Made by a program: the position numbers and the translations under genes. Under the pieces are notes generated by a model. The model did no database searches and was not told the origin of the DNA. It worked only from the letters and a program-made list of their open reading frames with translations. A stretch of DNA of 64,000 nucleotides, from contig CAXTVS010000003.1 of assembly GCA_964247735.1 (NCBI GenBank), forward strand, positions 1 to 64,000. The letters run 5' to 3'. The stretch is from Lichenicola sp964247735 (GTDB lineage Bacteria > Pseudomonadota > Alphaproteobacteria > Acetobacterales > Acetobacteraceae). This document shows, piece after piece, positions 47,984 through 55,289 of this stretch. Each line of letters starts with the position of its first letter. Positions within the stretch are counted from its first letter, which is position 1.

Positions 47984-48734
47984 GCTCCCGCTCGGTCAGG
48001 CCCATCTTCTGCCGCAGTGCCGCTGCTCGGGCGCCGCTGATCAGGTTGCCGGCGCGAGCGGATGCCTCATGCGCCTCCAGCAGCATCGCATCGTTGACGG
48101 GCGTGGCCTTGGCGATGGGGCGGGTCCGGGCGGCCTCGATGGCGGCATCGGCCTTGCGGACGGCTTGTTCGCCGCGCCAGGCCTGGAGCAGTTCCGCGAC
48201 GGCCTGCTGCTCGACCGGGTCCTTGCGGTGATCCGGCTCGTCAGCTCGCGACGGTGACGCGATCGCCAGGATCTTCTCGCAGCCAGCGCGGTCGTTGCGC
48301 AGCGTCGCCGCAAACGCCGAAAGGTGCTGGCAGAGCTCGCCAGCGGCTGGCCAGAACACGCCGCAGCTCGGCCTCCGCCCCCAGGATCGGCGGGTCTCGA
48401 CGCACCACACACCGCACGGAAGGTCCTGGCACTGCTCCCAGATGCCCTCGTAGATCGCCCGGATGTCGCCCGGCTCGATCGGCGCGTTGCGGACTTGCGG
48501 TGCCAGCCTGCCGAGCCACGCCGCCATGTGGTCGCGGGTTGACGGGCTCATGAGGGGTTCGCTGGACCGGGCAAGCTCCCATGCTGCCTGCTGCACATCA
48601 GGCGGAACGGGCACGATGGAGGTGCCCTGGCGTGCCGCATCGATGTAGGCGCCTAGGCGGCCGGTTGCGGGGGTGAACGAGGGCACGTCCTGGTGTTGCC
48701 GGACGGCATGCTGAACGGGTGCAAGCTGGGTCAC
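47964..48734 (-). CDS. Hypothetical protein in the replication block, 256 residues
   Basis: GTG start overlapping the DUF1376 gene stop (GTGA). Residues ~50-110 are helical (STRDHMAAWLGRLAPQVRN; IRAIYEGIWEQCQDLPCGVWC). The middle has SCGVFWPAAGELCQHLSAFAATLRN, the C-terminal half is Ala-rich. In phages a DUF1376-type replication protein is often followed by a helicase loader or an inspector-like partner. No ATPase motif is visible, so this is only context. Confidence 0.55.
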   Translation of the reverse strand: MTQLAPVQHAVRQHQDVPSFTPATGRLGAYIDAARQGTSIVPVPPDVQQAAWELARSSEPLMSPSTRDHMAAWLGRLAPQVRNAPIEPGDIRAIYEGIWEQCQDLPCGVWCVETRRSWGRRPSCGVFWPAAGELCQHLSAFAATLRNDRAGCEKILAIASPSRADEPDHRKDPVEQQAVAELLQAWRGEQAVRKADAAIEAARTRPIAKATPVNDAMLLEAHEASARAGNLISGARAAALRQKMGLTEREHAHASR

Positions 48735-49546
48735 GCGTTGTAACCCCTTGATTTGGCGATCTCGTCATAGACGGCGAAGCGGCCAGCCTGCTGGTGTTGG
48801 GGGCGGACGGTTGTGACCTTGGGCTCGTAGACGTCGACCCAACTCGACCGGGTGCTCTGGTCGAGGCATGCAGCCACGTCCAGGCCGGCCGCTCGGAACT
48901 TGGTCAGTTCGCGGATGACGAGTTCGATGGCTCGGTCCGTTGCGGGCTTCCGAATGCGGCGGCGCATGTCGAGGTAGCCGTTCCAGGCGTCCATCGGGAG
49001 CCAGTCGGGCAGGACCGGCTTGCTCGCGCGCACGGCGACCGAAGGGAGCTCTTTCTCTTTCCCTTCTACTTTCCCTCTCCCTTGCATTGCCGTGGAAGAT
49101 GCCGCGGCATTGCCGGATGGTGTGCTCGGGGTGTGCCGCGGTTCCTCGGCGGCACCGTCGCCGCTGTTGCCGGACCATCGCTTGTTCGCGCGCGCGCGCT
49201 GTGCAAGCCGGCATTTCCAGGCATCGGCAGCCTTCTCCGCGATCACGGGATGGTACAGCCTGCCGTCGCTGCAACGCACCCAGCCACGCAAAGCGACCTC
49301 CCTAAGCTTCGGCCAGCGCGAGCCGGTGCCTGAGAGGTGCGCTAGGATACGATCGTCATCCGGCAGGCTTGCGGCCGGCACCTGTAGCCAAGACTTGCTC
49401 CAAAGTAGGACGGCGGCCTTGAATTCGTCGCCGGTTGAGAGGGCAACGAGATCACTGTCGCCGAGACGAACGACGTCTAGAGGCATGAACGGTAGGCCGC
49501 GCAAGTCGCATTCGGCCGGAGTTAGGGGATCAGGAGCGCCGGTCAC
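48731..49546 (-). CDS. DUF1376-type replication protein
   Basis: 271 residues, GTG start. LPFMPLDVVRLGDSDLVALSTGDEFKAAVLLWSKSWLQVPAASLPDDDRIL (read in parts) and ALRGWVRCSDGRLYHPVIAEKA (about 85-107) define DUF1376, a winged-helix-like domain of phage replication initiators. The middle is low complexity; the C-terminal part (WNGYLDMRRRIRKPATDRAIELVIRELTKF) is also seen in phage replication organisers. It probably recruits host replication machinery to the phage origin. Confidence 0.78.
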   Translation of the reverse strand: MTGAPDPLTPAECDLRGLPFMPLDVVRLGDSDLVALSTGDEFKAAVLLWSKSWLQVPAASLPDDDRILAHLSGTGSRWPKLREVALRGWVRCSDGRLYHPVIAEKAADAWKCRLAQRARANKRWSGNSGDGAAEEPRHTPSTPSGNAAASSTAMQGRGKVEGKEKELPSVAVRASKPVLPDWLPMDAWNGYLDMRRRIRKPATDRAIELVIRELTKFRAAGLDVAACLDQSTRSSWVDVYEPKVTTVRPQHQQAGRFAVYDEIAKSRGYNA

Positions 49547-50406
49547 GCGGCACCGGCCATGGTCTGGTCGAATACGGCACGGTCGCTACCGACTCGCTCA
49601 TCCACCTTGAGCGCACGGCGGACTGCCTTGGTGACGCGAGTTGCGCCCGCACCGTCCAGGTAGCTGAGCAGCTGCTGCATCCGGCCTTCGGGAATGAAGT
49701 CGATCAACATCTGTGCCGCGTCGTCGGAAGCGTCGCGTTGTACGGCTTGGTCGCCGAGGCCCTGGACAAGTTTGCGGTCCTCGACGCGGCGCTTCAGTTC
49801 CTGAACCTTGGCTGCTTGCCCGTCACGGGGGGTGGCGGCCACCTCATCGAGATACACGCCCTTGTCGATGTCAGTGCCTCGGATCTCGGCTAGAGCATCA
49901 TCCGTGATACGATCGCCGCGGGCCGCGTCGCGTTGAACCGACCTCTGATCAACTCCGGTACGCCTAGCGGTGTCCTCAGAAAAGGACGACAAGCTGTCGT
50001 CTTTTTTCCCGCCGCGGCCCACACCACCATGTCTCGTCTCCGGATGCTTCGCCTCGTACGCATCCTTCCGTCGGGCCGTGAACATCGCCCGCTCAGCCGG
50101 CGTCAGCTTCGTCCCGCACAAGTTCTCGTCGCACTCAGCGATCTGGCGATCGAGCTCGTCGATCTCTACGACGACGGCTTCAACATCAGCCAAGCCGAGG
50201 CTGCGGCACGCCTCAAGGCGATGCAGGCCGGCGACCAGCCCGTATCCAGGCGTTGCGACGTTGGCGCGAATGACATCTCTGGCGTAAACAGCGATGGGGC
50301 TGAGAAGTCCCACCTCCGCGATGCTGTCCGCCAAAGCCGCAACCTGATCCTTGTTCAGGCCGCGCAGCCTGCGACCAGGTTCGACGAGGCCGATGCTAAT
50401 TAGCAT
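49543..50406 (-). CDS. ParB-like nuclease-domain protein
   Basis: 287 residues. RLRGLNKDQVAALADSIAEVGLLSPIAVY and YGLVAGLHRLEACRSLGLADVEAVVVE are ParB/Sulfiredoxin-fold motifs (the box II-like G.HRL is present). It is followed by LTPAERAMFTARRKDAYEAKHPE and a HTH-like region (TARRTGVDQRSVQRDAARGDRI). Phage ParB-like proteins act in DNA binding, transcription control or nicking rather than partition. It is paired with a second ParB-like gene upstream. Confidence 0.8.
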   Translation of the reverse strand: MLISIGLVEPGRRLRGLNKDQVAALADSIAEVGLLSPIAVYARDVIRANVATPGYGLVAGLHRLEACRSLGLADVEAVVVEIDELDRQIAECDENLCGTKLTPAERAMFTARRKDAYEAKHPETRHGGVGRGGKKDDSLSSFSEDTARRTGVDQRSVQRDAARGDRITDDALAEIRGTDIDKGVYLDEVAATPRDGQAAKVQELKRRVEDRKLVQGLGDQAVQRDASDDAAQMLIDFIPEGRMQQLLSYLDGAGATRVTKAVRRALKVDERVGSDRAVFDQTMAGAA

Positions 50407-51382
50407 CTGACCCTCCGTTGAAGCGGGCAGCCTTGGTGACGCCGCCGGGGCCGACCATCAAGCCGGTATCAATCGACGACTGCTGCTTCACCCCGCTCCA
50501 AGGCGTGCCGAGCAGCTTAAAGCCGCGTGCCTGGAGGGGCTTGCACACCGATAGCTCTTCGCGGGCAAAGTATGCGTTCCAGGCCAAGCTGGCAGCCACA
50601 CCTTGCGTATAATTCGTATTCGTCCCGTTTACTGGGTTGTTAGCGGCATAGCGAAGGAGCGCCTTGCGCGGATCCACTGCAGCTAGAGCATCATCCAGCC
50701 CCATTCCGCGCCAGAAAGCGTGGGCAGTTGAGGGCTGATAGCGCGCAGTTTCGAGGGCTACCGCAAAGATAGCGCGACGCTGGATCAGGCGGCGATTAAC
50801 GCCGGTTACGCCGACGAGGGCATCCTGAACAATCGAAGCAGCAGTCTTATAGTCATCCATCGCCTGCAGGCGAAGGTGACGGGAGGTGTTGATCTCGGTT
50901 GCGTGCGGATCGTACTTGAACTGCGACAGGATCATACCCATCGCAGGCAGAACATGACTTGCCATTGGGAAGTCCTCCCGGCCAGTCGCCTGCCAAGCAT
51001 CTCTCCAGGTCCTGATCTTTTGCAGGTCCATCACAGCGTAGATCGATCCGGCCTCTTTGATGTCACGGACACGACGATAGATGATGCAGAGAGGGATCGA
51101 GATGCCAGAAGCCGCGATCGCCTCAAGAGTGTGATTGCCGTTCAGAAGGCGCATCGAGTTGTCGGGAAGCACCGCCATAAACAGCGGTGTGCCTGAGACG
51201 AACCAGCCCTTTTGCAACTCTGCCGCGAGGCGAGTGACGTTCCCCTGACTGATCGGACGCTGCCACTCGAAGTGACACGTCACGCGAAGGAATTTCGCGC
51301 GAGCGGGATCAACCCACTCAACGCCGGTGCTCAGCGCGTCGAAGTGCGACTGAACATACGGATTGACTTTATTATCGGGCAT
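50396..51382 (-). CDS. Second ParB-like protein, 328 residues
   Basis: Starts MPDNKVNPYVQSHFDALS. NVTRLAAELQKGWFVSGTPLFMAVLPDNSMRLLNGNHTLEAIAASG (about 48-94) is a ParB-type domain with G.H in NGNHTLEAI. The remainder is helical (DYKTAASIVQDALVGVTGVNRRL; AFWRGMGLDDALAAVDPRKALL) and unlike the first. Codons are less GC-rich than in neighbouring genes, hinting at a separate origin. It overlaps the first ParB-like gene by 11 nt. Confidence 0.7.
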   Translation of the reverse strand: MPDNKVNPYVQSHFDALSTGVEWVDPARAKFLRVTCHFEWQRPISQGNVTRLAAELQKGWFVSGTPLFMAVLPDNSMRLLNGNHTLEAIAASGISIPLCIIYRRVRDIKEAGSIYAVMDLQKIRTWRDAWQATGREDFPMASHVLPAMGMILSQFKYDPHATEINTSRHLRLQAMDDYKTAASIVQDALVGVTGVNRRLIQRRAIFAVALETARYQPSTAHAFWRGMGLDDALAAVDPRKALLRYAANNPVNGTNTNYTQGVAASLAWNAYFAREELSVCKPLQARGFKLLGTPWSGVKQQSSIDTGLMVGPGGVTKAARFNGGSDAN

Positions 51383-51414
51383 AACGTAGGATTCTTTCGA
51401 GCTGGAAGTTGCTA

Positions 51415-51445
51415 GGCCGCCCCTGACCCGGGCGGCCTTTTCTTT
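51415..51445 (+). terminator. Rightward intrinsic terminator antisense to a leader
   Basis: GGCCGCCC and GGGCGGCC pair across a 7-base loop and are followed by TTTTCTTT on the + strand, a good Rho-independent terminator for rightward transcription. The flanking genes are all leftward, so the transcript it would end is a very short antisense RNA. Confidence 0.55.
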
Positions 51446-51534
51446 GCCCGGCACCGGCCGGTTCGGAGTTGACGAAGCAACATCTCGGATGGAGCAACCA
51501 GCGGGATCGCGCTGTACGCGCACTCGACCGCCGA

Positions 51535-51906
51535 TCACTCCGAAAACTCCTCAAGCAGCCAGCCAGCTCCGGCTTTCGCGGCCAGCTTCTTCGCCGCCAC
51601 AAAGCGAAACGGGTACATCTCGGCCGCAACCTTGATCTTGACCCTGGCATCGTCCTGCCAGTGGCCTTTGATCTCGTGGCACTCGATGGCCCCGGTGGCG
51701 CGCATCACGGCGAAGTCCGGCGTGTAGAACGTGTTGTCCGCGAGCCGGAGCTTGAAGCCCTCGAACCGATACCAAGCCACGTCGCCGGTTGCCTTTAGGC
51801 CCTCCAGCATTAGGCTGTAGGCGGCCTCGGTCTTGTTCATGGTGCCGACCTTGAGACGGCCGAGCGCCATGACACCGGCATTGCCGGCGAACGAGCGACG
51901 GATCAT
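51535..51906 (-). CDS. DUF1064-type nuclease
   Basis: 123 residues. MNKTEAAYSLMLEGLKATGDVAWYRFEGFKLRLADNTFYTPDFAVM, then IECHEIKGHWQDDARVKIKVAAEMYPFRFV: the PDF...E.HE-KG arrangement is the catalytic D-ExK core of the PD-(D/E)XK fold in DUF1064 (a Holliday-junction or flap-type endonuclease group in phages). The stop is followed by a 150-nt leader before the ParB-like gene. Likely acts in phage recombination or replication. Confidence 0.78.
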   Translation of the reverse strand: MIRRSFAGNAGVMALGRLKVGTMNKTEAAYSLMLEGLKATGDVAWYRFEGFKLRLADNTFYTPDFAVMRATGAIECHEIKGHWQDDARVKIKVAAEMYPFRFVAAKKLAAKAGAGWLLEEFSE

Positions 51907-52079
51907 GCCACCCGCCTCGTCACGTCGAACCCCTCCGCGTCCGCCATCTCCACCAGCCGCAGCGCATCGTTCGGAGTCGCCTGCCGCGTCACCGTCGACC
52001 CCGCCTCGCCGACCACGAACCCGGCGTCGCGGATGACGGCGGCGAGCTGGATGAGGGCCGGGGTGTTGAGGGAGGTCAC
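51903..52079 (-). CDS. Small hypothetical protein, 58 residues
   Basis: GTG start overlapping the preceding stop. MTSLNTPALIQLAAVIRDAGFVVGEAGSTV followed by ALRLVEMADAEGFDVTRR; two helix-strand units. Coupled by 4-nt overlaps on both sides. Function unknown. Confidence 0.55.
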   Translation of the reverse strand: MTSLNTPALIQLAAVIRDAGFVVGEAGSTVTRQATPNDALRLVEMADAEGFDVTRRVA

Positions 52080-52234
52080 ACCCGCTCCCCCCGCATGATC
52101 CGCAGCAGCCCCGCGTCCTGCTCCGCCACGCTCAGCCCCTTCGCGACCGCATGCTCCTGCCAGTCGAGGAACCGCGCGTAGCGACCGGGCTCCGCCGAGC
52201 GGGCGTGGCGGGCGTCTTCGGTGTCTGGGGTCAA
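52076..52234 (-). CDS. Small hypothetical protein, 52 residues
   Basis: The TTG at 52234 overlaps the preceding stop (TTGA), the same coupling as the NusG-like gene. MTPDTEDARHARSAEPGRYARFLDWQEHAVAKGL then DAGLLRIMRGERV. The frame is open further upstream, but the overlap rule argues for the TTG. Confidence 0.5.
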   Translation of the reverse strand: MTPDTEDARHARSAEPGRYARFLDWQEHAVAKGLSVAEQDAGLLRIMRGERV

Positions 52235-52347
52235 AGCGACATCCCCCGCACGCGACGGCTCCCCGAGTACAGATGCCCCGCCAACCACAGGAACCCGTCC
52301 GCGACCACCTGAAGCAGCCACGCAAGCACCAGCGCCGTCGTCCTCAT
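52231..52347 (-). CDS. 38-residue membrane microprotein
   Basis: MRTTALVLAWLLQVVADGFLWLAGHLYSG.. with a basic C-terminus (SRRVRGMSL). One hydrophobic helix. ATGA and TTGA overlaps join it to both neighbours. It is too short for most gene finders but fits the tiling of the operon. Confidence 0.5.
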   Translation of the reverse strand: MRTTALVLAWLLQVVADGFLWLAGHLYSGSRRVRGMSL

Positions 52348-52694
52348 GCACGTGTCGCCTCCATCAGGCGGGCGCGCCGATCCGTGAAGGCGACAGCCCT
52401 CGCGTCGACAGCGTCTGCGAGTCTTGCGTTGATGAGCCGCTGCCGGTCCCAGACCGTGCGGACGGCGAGGTAGACGTGAGCGGGAATGGTCAGCCAGTTC
52501 TCGTACCAGAGCCTGGTGACCTGCCCGACCGTGAGGCGCAGCTTGATCGACAGGTTGCGCCAGATCGCCTTGAGGCTCGTGCCCGGCTCGACCGGGCCGG
52601 CGATGTCGCGCAGCATCTGCGACACGTCGCTGCGAATGACCTCGACGCTAGCCATGGAGGTTTTCACTCCTGGCATAGCCTTTTTCGTCTCCAT
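52344..52694 (-). CDS. Helix-turn-helix-like protein, 116 residues
   Basis: The start METKKAMPGVKTSMASVEV was chosen because AGGA lies 8 nt upstream. IWRNLSIKLRLTVGQVTRLWYENWLTIPAHVYLAVRTVWDRQRL contains a possible helix-turn-helix (LTVGQVTRLWYENW). Similar small proteins in alphaproteobacterial prophages are considered DNA-binding. It is first in the short-gene group leading to the nuclease. Confidence 0.55.
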   Translation of the reverse strand: METKKAMPGVKTSMASVEVIRSDVSQMLRDIAGPVEPGTSLKAIWRNLSIKLRLTVGQVTRLWYENWLTIPAHVYLAVRTVWDRQRLINARLADAVDARAVAFTDRRARLMEATRA

Positions 52695-52747
52695 GAAATG
52701 TTCCTGAGTCAGTTTCCCGCTTGCCACAGAGGGACTGACCAGAAGCC

Positions 52748-52972
52748 ATGGAAGGAGACGACCACCCGAAGCACGCCAACGACGCCGACGCGACCGAGGC
52801 GCGCATGCGCGACACCTTCCGCCCGATCGGCCCGCTGATGGCGGCGCTGGTCGCGCGGCTGCGCGCCGTGGAGGGGGCGGAGGCCGAGCGGGTCATCAGG
52901 CGGCTCTACGTTGCGGCTGACGATCACCAGGCGCGAACACCACCCGCAGCCGCGCCTCATCCTCGTGACTGA
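52748..52972 (+). CDS. Small rightward hypothetical protein, 74 residues
   Basis: Third codon positions are nearly all G or C on this strand, and otherwise a 200-nt gap would remain in the leftward operon. MEGDDHPKHANDADATEARMRDTF leads to RPIGPLMAALVARLRAVEGAEAERVIRRLYVAAD. It overlaps the end of the convergent Zn/XRE gene by 77 nt. It may regulate the leftward genes by antisense overlap. Existence likely, function unknown. Confidence 0.5.
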   Translation: MEGDDHPKHANDADATEARMRDTFRPIGPLMAALVARLRAVEGAEAERVIRRLYVAADDHQARTPPAAAPHPRD

Positions 52973-53444
52973 ACTCGGCCACGATCTCGGACAGCGTCAT
53001 GCCGATCAGGGCGGCGATCTTCTCCGCCACCGCCAGCTTGACCACGCCGTTGCGCTCGTACCGGCTGTAGACGGCCGGGTCGACGCCCAGCCGATCGGCC
53101 ATCTCATCGGCGCTGGTGTTGTGCACGAAGCGGTAGGCGCGCATCCGCAGGCCGATGCGCTGGGACGTGCTGGCGGCCAGAGCGGTCCAGGCCTGCCCGG
53201 TCGGGAAGCGATACGCGTAGGCACCGCGGGCGTGTCCGAGCGTGCTGCACCGTTGGCAGCCACGGCCGGGACGGCGCAAGCTGGCCGCCAGGACTGGCAC
53301 CGGGCCGGTGCGCTTGCAGTCGCACTGCGCGAACACGCGCTGTCTGCCAGACTTCGGCGTCGGCGACGCGAGTGCGGTCACCGTGCGCGACCCTACGTGG
53401 TCGCCGATCTTGAGCGGCTTGCTGCGGGGCGCGCGGCCGGTCAC
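52896..53444 (-). CDS. Zn-ribbon and XRE-type HTH fusion protein
   Basis: 182 residues from a GTG overlapping the GcrA-like stop. Residues ~11-66 (IGDHVGSRTVTALASP; RVFAQCDC; CQRC) match the four-Cys ribbon often found in phage AP2/HNH-associated proteins (Cys41, Cys43, Cys63, Cys66). Residues ~96-155 (RMRAYRFVHNTSADEMADRLG; PAVYSRYERNGVVKLAVAEKIA) are an XRE-type HTH. The fusion suggests a DNA-binding regulator whose ribbon adds a second nucleic-acid contact. Confidence 0.65.
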   Translation of the reverse strand: MTGRAPRSKPLKIGDHVGSRTVTALASPTPKSGRQRVFAQCDCKRTGPVPVLAASLRRPGRGCQRCSTLGHARGAYAYRFPTGQAWTALAASTSQRIGLRMRAYRFVHNTSADEMADRLGVDPAVYSRYERNGVVKLAVAEKIAALIGMTLSEIVAEFSHEDEARLRVVFAPGDRQPQRRAA

Positions 53445-54151
53445 GCCGCCTTCTCCACGCACCGGTAGGCCTGCGCCGCGTGAGCCTCACAATAGACCCG
53501 GCCACCATGCCGCGGCTCGCAGCACCGGAAGAAGTGCCGGCGCCCCTCGGTGGTCGGCCACTGGCAGGGCTGGTCGCGCCGCAACGGCATCGACGACGGC
53601 CGCACGATGCCTGCATGGGGTGCCCGCCTGACGACCGGTGCGCGAACCGCTACGGCCGGCGTGGCGTGGGGTGCATCCGCGACGAGCGGGACCGCGATGG
53701 GATCGGGCTGGACGACCAGCCGTTCCCGCGGCGCCAGGTTCAGCACCTCGCGCCGGCTCTTCACCGCGTTGAGGCTGCGGCCGACTGCGGCGCCGATCTG
53801 CGCCCGGGTGCTCCCGGCGTTCCACATCTCGACCAGCAGCAGGTCCTGCTGCGCCGTCCAGGGCTCCCGCTCGGACCGGCCATCGGCGGGCTGACCGGGC
53901 GCCGGCACCGAGAGCCGCTGCTGCACCGCCGCGATCAGCGACGCGGTATCCTCGGCGCGCTTGTAGACCTTGCGGAGGGCGATCGGTGCGGCCCGCTTCG
54001 CCATGCCGATGCGGTGGGCCCGGCCAATCACGGCGCTCTTCGTGATGCCCAGCGCGCGCCCGATGACGGCGCAGGTATCCCCGCGCTGCCAGCGCGCACG
54101 CAGCTCGGCATCGGCCGCAGCGGTCCAGTGGCTGCGGCCGGCGGCCGCCAT
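53441..54151 (-). CDS. GcrA-family regulator with duplicated HTH
   Basis: 236 residues. Residues 8-52 (HWTAAADAELRARWQRGDTC; IGRALGITKSAVIGRAHRIG) are the GcrA N-terminal HTH. Residues 97-140 (EPWTAQQDLLLVEMWNAGST; IGAAVGRSLNAVKSRREVLNL) are a second, SANT-like copy. The C-terminal part has QPCQWPTTEGRRHFFRCCEP and VYCEAHAAQAY (Cys196, Cys210, Cys221, His224), the GcrA C-terminal signature. In hosts GcrA binds sigma70 and methylated GAnTC sites to control the cell cycle. The phage version probably redirects transcription; the adjacent methyltransferase may be relevant. Confidence 0.82.
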   Translation of the reverse strand: MAAAGRSHWTAAADAELRARWQRGDTCAVIGRALGITKSAVIGRAHRIGMAKRAAPIALRKVYKRAEDTASLIAAVQQRLSVPAPGQPADGRSEREPWTAQQDLLLVEMWNAGSTRAQIGAAVGRSLNAVKSRREVLNLAPRERLVVQPDPIAVPLVADAPHATPAVAVRAPVVRRAPHAGIVRPSSMPLRRDQPCQWPTTEGRRHFFRCCEPRHGGRVYCEAHAAQAYRCVEKAA

Positions 54152-54264
54152 CACGGCAGCACCGCCCGGACCACCAGCACGACCGGCACCCACGACAGCA
54201 CGCCCAAGAGCGCCAGGGTGACGAGGTCGTACGGTGTCATCTGGGGGCGGGGGTCGGGCGGCAT
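54151..54264 (-). CDS. 37-residue membrane microprotein
   Basis: MPPDPRPQMTPYDLVTLALL continues into a hydrophobic helix (LSWVPVVLVVRAVLP). It starts on the Cro-like gene's stop and ends on the GcrA-like gene's start (TGATG both times). Its place in this tightly coupled operon is the main support. Confidence 0.5.
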   Translation of the reverse strand: MPPDPRPQMTPYDLVTLALLGVLSWVPVVLVVRAVLP

Positions 54265-54506
54265 CAGGCGGCCTCCATGCAGTCTGTTGCACGGGCGCGC
54301 TCAGCCAACGTCTCGGCCGGAACTTCCTGGTTGGCGACGATGAAGCGGTCGGCCAGATCCATGGATCGAGACGTCACGACGCCTCGACGAAGCCTGCCGA
54401 CAAATTTGACATTGCCGGTAGCCAGCATGCTGAACCGGCGGTCGGATAGCTTCTTGGTGAGGCAGAAAGCCTCGATCTCGGCGATGAGCTGTTCGCGCTT
54501 CGTCAT
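54264..54506 (-). CDS. Cro-like HTH regulator
   Basis: 80 residues from MTKREQLIAEIEAFCLTKKLSDRRFSMLATGNVKFVGRLRRG. This short HTH family is common in alphaproteobacterial prophages opposite a CI-type gene. The cro promoter's -10 (CATACT) ends 6 nt before the ATG, so the mRNA is probably leaderless. It is first in the leftward operon leading to GcrA-like, ribbon-HTH and replication genes, as Cro is in lambda. Confidence 0.72.
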   Translation of the reverse strand: MTKREQLIAEIEAFCLTKKLSDRRFSMLATGNVKFVGRLRRGVVTSRSMDLADRFIVANQEVPAETLAERARATDCMEAA

Positions 54507-54512
54507 AGGCAG

Positions 54513-54541
54513 AGTATGGGACATCAATGTCCCATCCGCAA
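54513..54541 (-). promoter_or_regulatory. Leftward cro promoter with operator in spacer
   Basis: On the minus strand: TTGCGG, 17 bp, CATACT. The spacer plus -10 contains the perfect 20-bp palindrome ATGGGACAT-CA-ATGTCCCAT (54516-54535). Repressor binding would directly exclude RNA polymerase. Confidence 0.75.
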
Positions 54542-54548
54542 GTCATTC

Positions 54549-54593
54549 TTGTCCCATGCGATCAGGTCGCATCTAGGGCATTAATGTCCCATG
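54549..54593 (+). promoter_or_regulatory. Secondary operators overlapping the repressor start
   Basis: A half-site TTGTCCCAT (54549-54557) and an imperfect palindrome TAGGGCAT-TA-ATGTCCCAT (54574-54592) lie between the main operator and the repressor gene. The last arm includes the ATG at 54591, so a transcript starting there would be leaderless, and repressor binding would autoregulate it. No strong -10 is visible, as is typical of a maintenance promoter. Confidence 0.6.
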
Positions 54594-55145
54594 GCGAAAC
54601 CGACTACAGCCCTTGGCCGAAACCTCAAGCGCCTCGTGGAAGAACGAGACCTCTCGATGCGCAAGCTCGGCCTCGACGCCGGGCTCAGCGAGAGCGCCGT
54701 CAAGCATATGGTTTACGGCAACGCCCAGAGTCCAAGGCACGAGAACCTTGAAAAGATTGCCCGGGCGCTGTCACTGACGGTGGACGAACTTTTGAAGGGA
54801 ACAGCCCCCAAAGCGCCACTGGCGGCCCGCTACTTCGCGGCAGCGCGCTGGGCATGCTGGGAGGACAACCTGGACCTTGCTGCCGATCGCTTGAAGGTGT
54901 CGAAGGAACTGCTCCAACAAATTGAGCGCGGCGATGCCGACGCCAGCTCCGAGCTTCTCACCCGGTTTCACATGTGCTCCGGCTTCCCGCTCCGCTGGTT
55001 CCTTGAGGGTTCTTGGGATGACGTGCCGTCGCCTCTTGGTGGCCGGGCGGGAGCATTCGACCCTGATCTGGTGCCTGAGGTGCCGGGTGCAGAATACCGT
55101 GGCGGCAGTCTTGGGGCGGCTCGGGGCGGAAGCAGCGAGGCATAG
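54591..55145 (+). CDS. CI-like repressor without peptidase domain
   Basis: 184 residues. Residues 8-68 (LGRNLKRLVEERDLSMRKLG; ESAVKHMVYGNA; NLEKIARALSLTVDELLKG) are an XRE-type HTH. Residues ~84-147 (ARWACWEDNLDLAADRLKVSKELLQQIERGDADAS) look like a second helix-rich XRE-like domain. There is no S24/LexA-type Ser-Lys peptidase, so induction is not by RecA-stimulated self-cleavage. It probably maintains lysogeny by binding the ATGGGACAT operators at the cro and early promoters. Confidence 0.8.
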   Translation: MAKPTTALGRNLKRLVEERDLSMRKLGLDAGLSESAVKHMVYGNAQSPRHENLEKIARALSLTVDELLKGTAPKAPLAARYFAAARWACWEDNLDLAADRLKVSKELLQQIERGDADASSELLTRFHMCSGFPLRWFLEGSWDDVPSPLGGRAGAFDPDLVPEVPGAEYRGGSLGAARGGSSEA

Positions 55146-55289
55146 GCTGTGAGCTCCAGGGGGTCCTTGTCTCCCCACATGATCCACCCGTCACAGCGTC
55201 GTCACAAACGCATAATTTGCCGCTGCGGTGCAGCATGATCGCTGTGATGCACTCTGCACTTTTTCATTTACCTGAGGTATTGGACGACG

